DNA from: an uncultured Alphaproteobacteria bacterium
GTDB lineage: Bacteria; Pseudomonadota; Alphaproteobacteria; Micavibrionales; Micavibrionaceae
Assembly (NCBI GenBank): GCA_937128575.1
Contig: CAKZMN010000110.1
Span: forward strand, 1 to 12,163
DNA: 12,163 nucleotides
Direction: 5' to 3'
The translations under genes and the position numbers were made by a program. Numbering within the stretch: the stretch's first letter is position 1; each line of letters begins with the position of its first letter. Shown here in pieces: positions 8,730 to 12,163 of the stretch. The notes beneath the pieces are model-generated. The model ran no database searches, had not been told where the DNA came from, and saw only the letters and a program-made list of their open reading frames with translations.

Positions 8730-9812
8730 TTATTTGAGGAAAAGCTTCACAGCCTTTTTGAATACGGTGGGGAAGTCGGCGGCGTTTATGCCCGATATAG
8801 AGCGCCACTGGTGGTCTTTTGAGGGGATTAACGACGTTGTGGTTACTGTTTTAAGGGGCAATTCTAGATCAATCTGGGTGAAGCTGTGATGGATTTTTTC
8901 GCCTAAATCCGTGGAGTTTTGGTCTTTTAATAGGTCAAGCGGGATTATGCCCTGCCCCTTTTCTATCCATTCGGTTGTTGGCAGGGCCAGTGTGCCGCCC
9001 AGAAGCCCCTTATCAGGCCTGCGGTGGAGTAGCGCCTCTGCGTTATCGTTGGTGATCCAGTATATATCGCCATGCCTTTGTGGTTTTGGCTTTTTCTTGG
9101 CCTTGCGCGGCAGTGTGGCGGCGATGTCTAGCTTCAGCCCGACGCAGTGATCAGATACAGGACATAGAGCGCAGCGCGGGGTTTTGGCGATGCATGTGCC
9201 CGCCCCAAGATCCATAAAGGCCTGCGCCAGATCACCGGGGCGATCGGTGTAGCCGTCAAAGAATTTAGCGGCGTGCGCCTTTAGCTGCGGCTTTGATTTG
9301 GGCATGGGCTCTTCGACGGCGAAGGTGCGCGCCATGACGCGGTCAACATTGCCATCAACAACGGTGGCGGGCTTATTGAAGGCAATGGCGGTGATGGCGG
9401 CGCTTGTGTAATCACCAATGCCGGGCAGTTTTTTAAGCTCCGCCTGATTATTGGGGAATACACCATCCAGATCATTGGCGACGATTTTGGCGCAGGCATG
9501 GAGGTTTCTAGCGCGGGCGTAATAACCCAATCCTGCCCATGCGGCCATGAGTACATCGGAGCTTTCCGCGGCGAGCGCGTGAACGTCTGGCCATGTTTTT
9601 GTGAATTTTAGGAAATAAGGAATAACCGCGCCGACTGTGGTTTGTTGCAGCATGATCTCCGAAAGCCAAACGTGGTATGGGTCCGCCACCTGCCCCGGCA
9701 GCGCGCGCCACGGCAAGATGCGCCGGTTTTCATCGTACCAATTTAATAACTGTCCACGAAATTTTTCAATATCGTGCATTGAGCTCTTGTTGTTACGCTT
9801 GGTAATTGTCAT
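8730..9812 (-). CDS. mutY: Adenine DNA glycosylase MutY
   Basis: MutY removes adenine mispaired with 8-oxoguanine and prevents G-to-T transversions. The 360 residues form an N-terminal HhH-GPD glycosylase domain and a C-terminal NUDIX-like domain that recognises 8-oxoguanine. Catalytic E52 sits in SEIMLQQT and D153 in VVDGNVDRVMAR, the same 101-residue spacing as in E. coli. The helix-hairpin-helix is LPGIGDYTSAA (129-139). Cys207, 214, 217 and 223 give the C-x6-C-x2-C-x5-C 4Fe-4S site. HSFTQIDLEL (309-318) is the C-domain signature. The start at 9812 has a weak AGGT upstream; an alternative Met12 (ATG ending at 9779) is possible. It is divergent from the DUF721 gene across 48 bases, as is common in Alphaproteobacteria. 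Confidence 0.96.
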   Translation of the reverse strand: MTITKRNNKSSMHDIEKFRGQLLNWYDENRRILPWRALPGQVADPYHVWLSEIMLQQTTVGAVIPYFLKFTKTWPDVHALAAESSDVLMAAWAGLGYYARARNLHACAKIVANDLDGVFPNNQAELKKLPGIGDYTSAAITAIAFNKPATVVDGNVDRVMARTFAVEEPMPKSKPQLKAHAAKFFDGYTDRPGDLAQAFMDLGAGTCIAKTPRCALCPVSDHCVGLKLDIAATLPRKAKKKPKPQRHGDIYWITNDNAEALLHRRPDKGLLGGTLALPTTEWIEKGQGIIPLDLLKDQNSTDLGEKIHHSFTQIDLELPLKTVTTTSLIPSKDHQWRSISGINAADFPTVFKKAVKLFLK

Positions 9813-9860
9813 AGTAGCGACCTAGCTCAAAATAAATAATAAAGAAGTGCAGTTCATTTT

Positions 9861-10328
9861 ATGCGTCCGGTTTCAGAAGCCACATCACGAATCCTTAAAC
9901 AAAGCTTCAATCGTAAGTATGTTGCTTTGGGGCGCATTGTAAATAACTGGCCGCAGATTGTTGGCGATAAATTGGCGGATAAAGCGCAACCGGTTAAAAT
10001 TCGCTATCGCAAGACCGACAAGAAAAAAGCCCCCGAAGCGTCATTAGATATAGCAGTCAGCAGCGCCAATGCAACCTTGCTGCACTATCAAAAGGATTTG
10101 ATTTTAGAGCGCATTAATCAGGTATTTGGCGAGCGCTGGATTACCTCTATCCGGTTTGTATCATCACCATCAAATGAAGGGCGCCCGATCATAAAAAAAC
10201 GCGCAGCCCCCTTGACGGCAGATGAAAAAACGACACTATCCGGTATGGTCTCGCAAATATCAGATGATGATGTTCGTGAGCGCCTGCAAAAATTAGGACA
10301 CGAAATATTATCGCAAAAGGATAAATAA
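9861..10328 (+). CDS. DUF721 / DciA-like protein
   Basis: This 155-residue small basic protein carries the DUF721 domain. Family members named DciA bind DNA and the DnaB helicase and are thought to load it in bacteria lacking DnaC. Visible features are the N-terminal ILKQSF helix, the hallmark NWPQIVGDKLADKAQPVKI (29-47), a beta strand SLDIAVSSANA and the helix LLHYQKDLILERINQVFG (73-90). The C-terminal part (from about 105) is polar and lineage-specific. A lysine-rich insert, YRKTDKKKAPEA (49-60), lies between the two core strands. Placement next to mutY is typical, but dsbA and smc, which often follow, are replaced by efp. The stop shares one base with the efp start. A direct role in helicase loading in this organism is inference. 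Confidence 0.85.
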   Translation: MRPVSEATSRILKQSFNRKYVALGRIVNNWPQIVGDKLADKAQPVKIRYRKTDKKKAPEASLDIAVSSANATLLHYQKDLILERINQVFGERWITSIRFVSSPSNEGRPIIKKRAAPLTADEKTTLSGMVSQISDDDVRERLQKLGHEILSQKDK

Positions 10329-10894
10329 TGAAGGTAAATGCGAACACGTTGCGATCTGGCAATGTTATTGATTATAACGGCAAGCTTTGGATTGTTGTGA
10401 AGAACGAACTCAGTAGCCCCGGCAAGGGCGCGGCGGTGGCGCAGGTTGAAATGCGCGATATTCGCTCTGGTAACAAAGATAATGTTCGCTTTCGCACGCA
10501 AGAAACTGTTGAGCGCGTTCGCCTTGAGCAAGAAAATCATCAATATCTATATGACGAAGATAATGGTGCGGTGTTCATGCATACCGAAACATATGAGCAA
10601 ATTACAATTGATAGAGAATTGATCGGTGATCCGGGTGCGTATCTTCAAGAAGGTATGATTGTTGAGGTTGAGAGCCATGAGGAAGAGCCGTTGGGCGTAA
10701 GGTTGCCTGATCTGGTTACCATGGAAGTTACCGAGTGTGAGCCTGTTGTGAAGGGCCAGACAGCGACAACATCCTACAAGCCTGGCTTGTTAGAAAATGG
10801 GTCAAAAGTTATGTTGCCGCCGCATATTGATGCGGGCACGCGCGTTGTTGTGAAAACCGAAGATGGCAGCTACGTCGAGCGCGCCAAGGACTAA
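10328..10894 (+). CDS. efp: Translation elongation factor P
   Basis: EF-P binds the ribosome between the P and E sites and relieves stalling at consecutive prolines. The 188 residues have the usual three beta-barrel domains: KOW-like (1-65), central OB (65-128) and C-terminal OB (130-188). The tip loop SSPGKGAA places a Lys at residue 33, the site lysylated in EpmA-type organisms; it is not the Arg used by EarP systems. The C-terminal signature TSYKPGLLENGSKVMLPPHI and the ending SYVERAKD closely resemble the Caulobacter protein. The ATG overlaps the preceding stop by one base (TAATG), with AAAAGG upstream, so it is probably translated from the same message. Whether epm genes exist cannot be judged here. 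Confidence 0.97.
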   Translation: MKVNANTLRSGNVIDYNGKLWIVVKNELSSPGKGAAVAQVEMRDIRSGNKDNVRFRTQETVERVRLEQENHQYLYDEDNGAVFMHTETYEQITIDRELIGDPGAYLQEGMIVEVESHEEEPLGVRLPDLVTMEVTECEPVVKGQTATTSYKPGLLENGSKVMLPPHIDAGTRVVVKTEDGSYVERAKD

Positions 10895-11001
10895 CCCCCT
10901 CGCCCGTATAAAGCATCCTTAATATACGCACAGTAAATCCTTTTCTTTTCGGTCTGGATGCGTTAGTTAATGTGCCTTGAATTAATAAGGATATAAAACC
11001 G

Positions 11002-11796
11002 ATGGCTCGCATTACCCCCAACTTGAATATTATGATCCGCGCAGCAGAAAAAGCAGCGCGTGGCCTCATTCGTGATTTTGGCGAGGTTGAGCAGCTTCAG
11101 GTTTCGCAAAAAGGCCCAGGTGATTTTGTGTCAGCCGCCGACCGTAAGGCCGAGCAAGTTATATTTGAAGAGCTGCAAATGGCGCGCCCTGACTATGGTT
11201 TCCTGATGGAAGAGTCTGGCGAGAAAGAAGGTAAGGATGCCGATAATCGCTGGATCGTTGATCCGCTTGATGGCACGACCAATTTCTTGCATGGCATTCC
11301 GCACTGGGCGATTTCAATCGCACTGGAGCATAAGGGTGAGATTATTGCGGGCGTTGTTTATGACCCGATTAAGGACGAGATGTTCCGCGCGGAAAAGAAT
11401 GAAGGTGCATTTGTAAGTCGTCGCCGCCTGCGCGTATCTGGTCGCACGGATCTTATGGATTCCGTTATTGGCACTGGCCAGCCCCGCCGCGCGGTGGAAA
11501 AGCAAGCCAAGTTCATGAAGGAATATGCTGCGGTGACTGCCGTTGCCCCCGCAATGCGTCGCTATGGCGCAGCCGCGCTTGATCTGGCTTATGTTGCCGC
11601 CGGTCGTTTGGACGGGTTTTGGGAGCGTGATTTGAAGCCCTGGGACGTGGCTGCGGGATATATTATCCTGAAGGAAGCTGGCGGGTTTATTTCTCACATT
11701 GATGATGATCGTAAAGACCCAGTGTTCACAGGGAATGTGCTTGCCGGAAACGATAAGATTTTCACCGACCTTAAAAAGGTGCTAAGAGCTGTATAA
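11002..11796 (+). CDS. suhB: Inositol-1-monophosphatase family protein (SuhB-like)
   Basis: This 264-residue Mg2+-dependent phosphatase of the FIG superfamily probably hydrolyses inositol 1-phosphate or related sugar phosphates. SuhB homologues also bind the transcription machinery in some bacteria. The metal site is visible: E70 in MEESG, D87 and D90 in WIVDPLDGTTNF, and D214 in PWDVAAG. GDFVSAAD (40-47) is the conserved N-terminal loop. Length is normal. The ATG at 11002 is preceded by AAGGA (10987-10991). The 107-base gap from efp holds AT-rich sequence and a loose GCATCC/GGATGC pair, but no convincing terminator. The following gene begins 14 bases after the stop. Substrate specificity cannot be read from the sequence. 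Confidence 0.93.
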   Translation: MARITPNLNIMIRAAEKAARGLIRDFGEVEQLQVSQKGPGDFVSAADRKAEQVIFEELQMARPDYGFLMEESGEKEGKDADNRWIVDPLDGTTNFLHGIPHWAISIALEHKGEIIAGVVYDPIKDEMFRAEKNEGAFVSRRRLRVSGRTDLMDSVIGTGQPRRAVEKQAKFMKEYAAVTAVAPAMRRYGAAALDLAYVAAGRLDGFWERDLKPWDVAAGYIILKEAGGFISHIDDDRKDPVFTGNVLAGNDKIFTDLKKVLRAV

Positions 11797-11810
11797 GAGC
11801 AGCTTTTAAA

Positions 11811-12163
11811 ATGACACGATATACACACATACAATCTATCTTTTTGTTGAGCGCGTTTATGGCGCTGCTTTTGCCTGCCTATGTTTATGCGCAGGAGGTT
11901 GAGGTTAATCTGGATGTGCTAGAGGGCTATGCGCCGCCGCCGATGTTTGGCGAACCCACATCTATTGTTCCAGATGCACCCGCTGCCGCCCCTGCTAAGG
12001 TTATTGATACAACTTGGGGCTTTGTTCCAACCCCTGATAAAAAGCCGCCCTATTATGCGACCTCTTATGTGCAGCCGGTTCAGACCGCCAAGGTTGATGC
12101 CCCCGCCAATAAAGATAAATCTAACTACCGCGCGGATGCGAATTTCGTTGATGAGGTGCGCAA
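11811..12163 (+). CDS. Secreted or outer-membrane-associated protein, N-terminal part (partial)
   Basis: The frame stays open from the ATG at 11811 to the window end, 117 complete codons. It begins with a Sec signal peptide: MTRYTH, a hydrophobic run IFLLSAFMALLLPAYV and a likely cut after VYA near residue 27. The mature start QEVEVNLDVLEGY is followed by a low-complexity, Pro/Ala-rich stretch (APPPMF, APAAAPAK, KKPPYY), as found in proteins that span the periplasm or cell wall. An AAGAG lies 11 bases upstream, and the 14-base gap from suhB suggests one operon. OmpA-like proteins are sometimes found after suhB in related bacteria, and this could be one, but the diagnostic domain would lie outside the window. 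Confidence 0.7.
   Translation, partial: MTRYTHIQSIFLLSAFMALLLPAYVYAQEVEVNLDVLEGYAPPPMFGEPTSIVPDAPAAAPAKVIDTTWGFVPTPDKKPPYYATSYVQPVQTAKVDAPANKDKSNYRADANFVDEVR

Noticed and set aside
10895..11001. GCATCC...GGATGC inverted repeat after efp as a terminator
   Set aside because: Only six base pairs with a loop of more than 30 bases and no T tract.

Overview
The window looks like chromosomal DNA of an alphaproteobacterium of intermediate GC content. The reasons are a CcrM-type GANTC adenine methyltransferase with its C-terminal DNA-recognition extension, placed directly after rnhB; a Caulobacter-like elongation factor P; and mutY next to a DUF721/DciA-type gene. A Micavibrio/Rhodospirillales-like lineage is possible, but the sequence alone does not fix it. 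Nearly all of the DNA is coding. I see no RNA genes, insertion sequences, phage genes or CRISPR arrays. No gap longer than about 150 bases lacks a gene.

Layout. At 1-48 is the 3' end of rplU, followed by rpmA (90-371) and a clear intrinsic terminator (394-424). Next come obgE (452-1477) and proB (1474-2616), which overlap by four bases. A GNAT acetyltransferase lies on the minus strand (2605-3159). Its 3' end overlaps the 3' end of proB by 12 bases, and its 5' end is divergent from pepN with only 35 bases between. pepN (3195-5786) is followed five bases later by rnhB (5792-6421). A 151-base intergenic region then leads into ccrM (6573-7691). On the minus strand are a secreted protein of unknown function (7705-8625) and mutY (8730-9812). 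Divergent from mutY are a DUF721/DciA-like gene (9861-10328) and efp (10328-10894), overlapping by one base, then a SuhB/inositol monophosphatase-family gene (11002-11796). The last gene is cut by the window end and starts with a signal peptide (11811-12163).

How the genes relate. Most are housekeeping genes: ribosome and translation (rplU, rpmA, obgE, efp), proline synthesis (proB), peptide turnover (pepN), and genome maintenance (rnhB, ccrM, mutY, dciA-like). The genome-maintenance genes cluster, as they often do in Alphaproteobacteria. The usual partners proA (after proB) and dsbA/smc (after the DUF721 gene) are not adjacent here.

The most striking signal is in the ccrM control region. 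Nine GANTC sites, the target of CcrM itself, lie within 150 bases (6433-6582). Three sit in or on a plausible sigma70 promoter, and one is just inside the ccrM coding sequence. By eye the other 12 kb hold only about 16 such sites, so the cluster is strongly enriched. It suggests methylation-dependent autoregulation or a methylation-state sensor. A second oddity is an abrupt change in isoleucine codon use within pepN.
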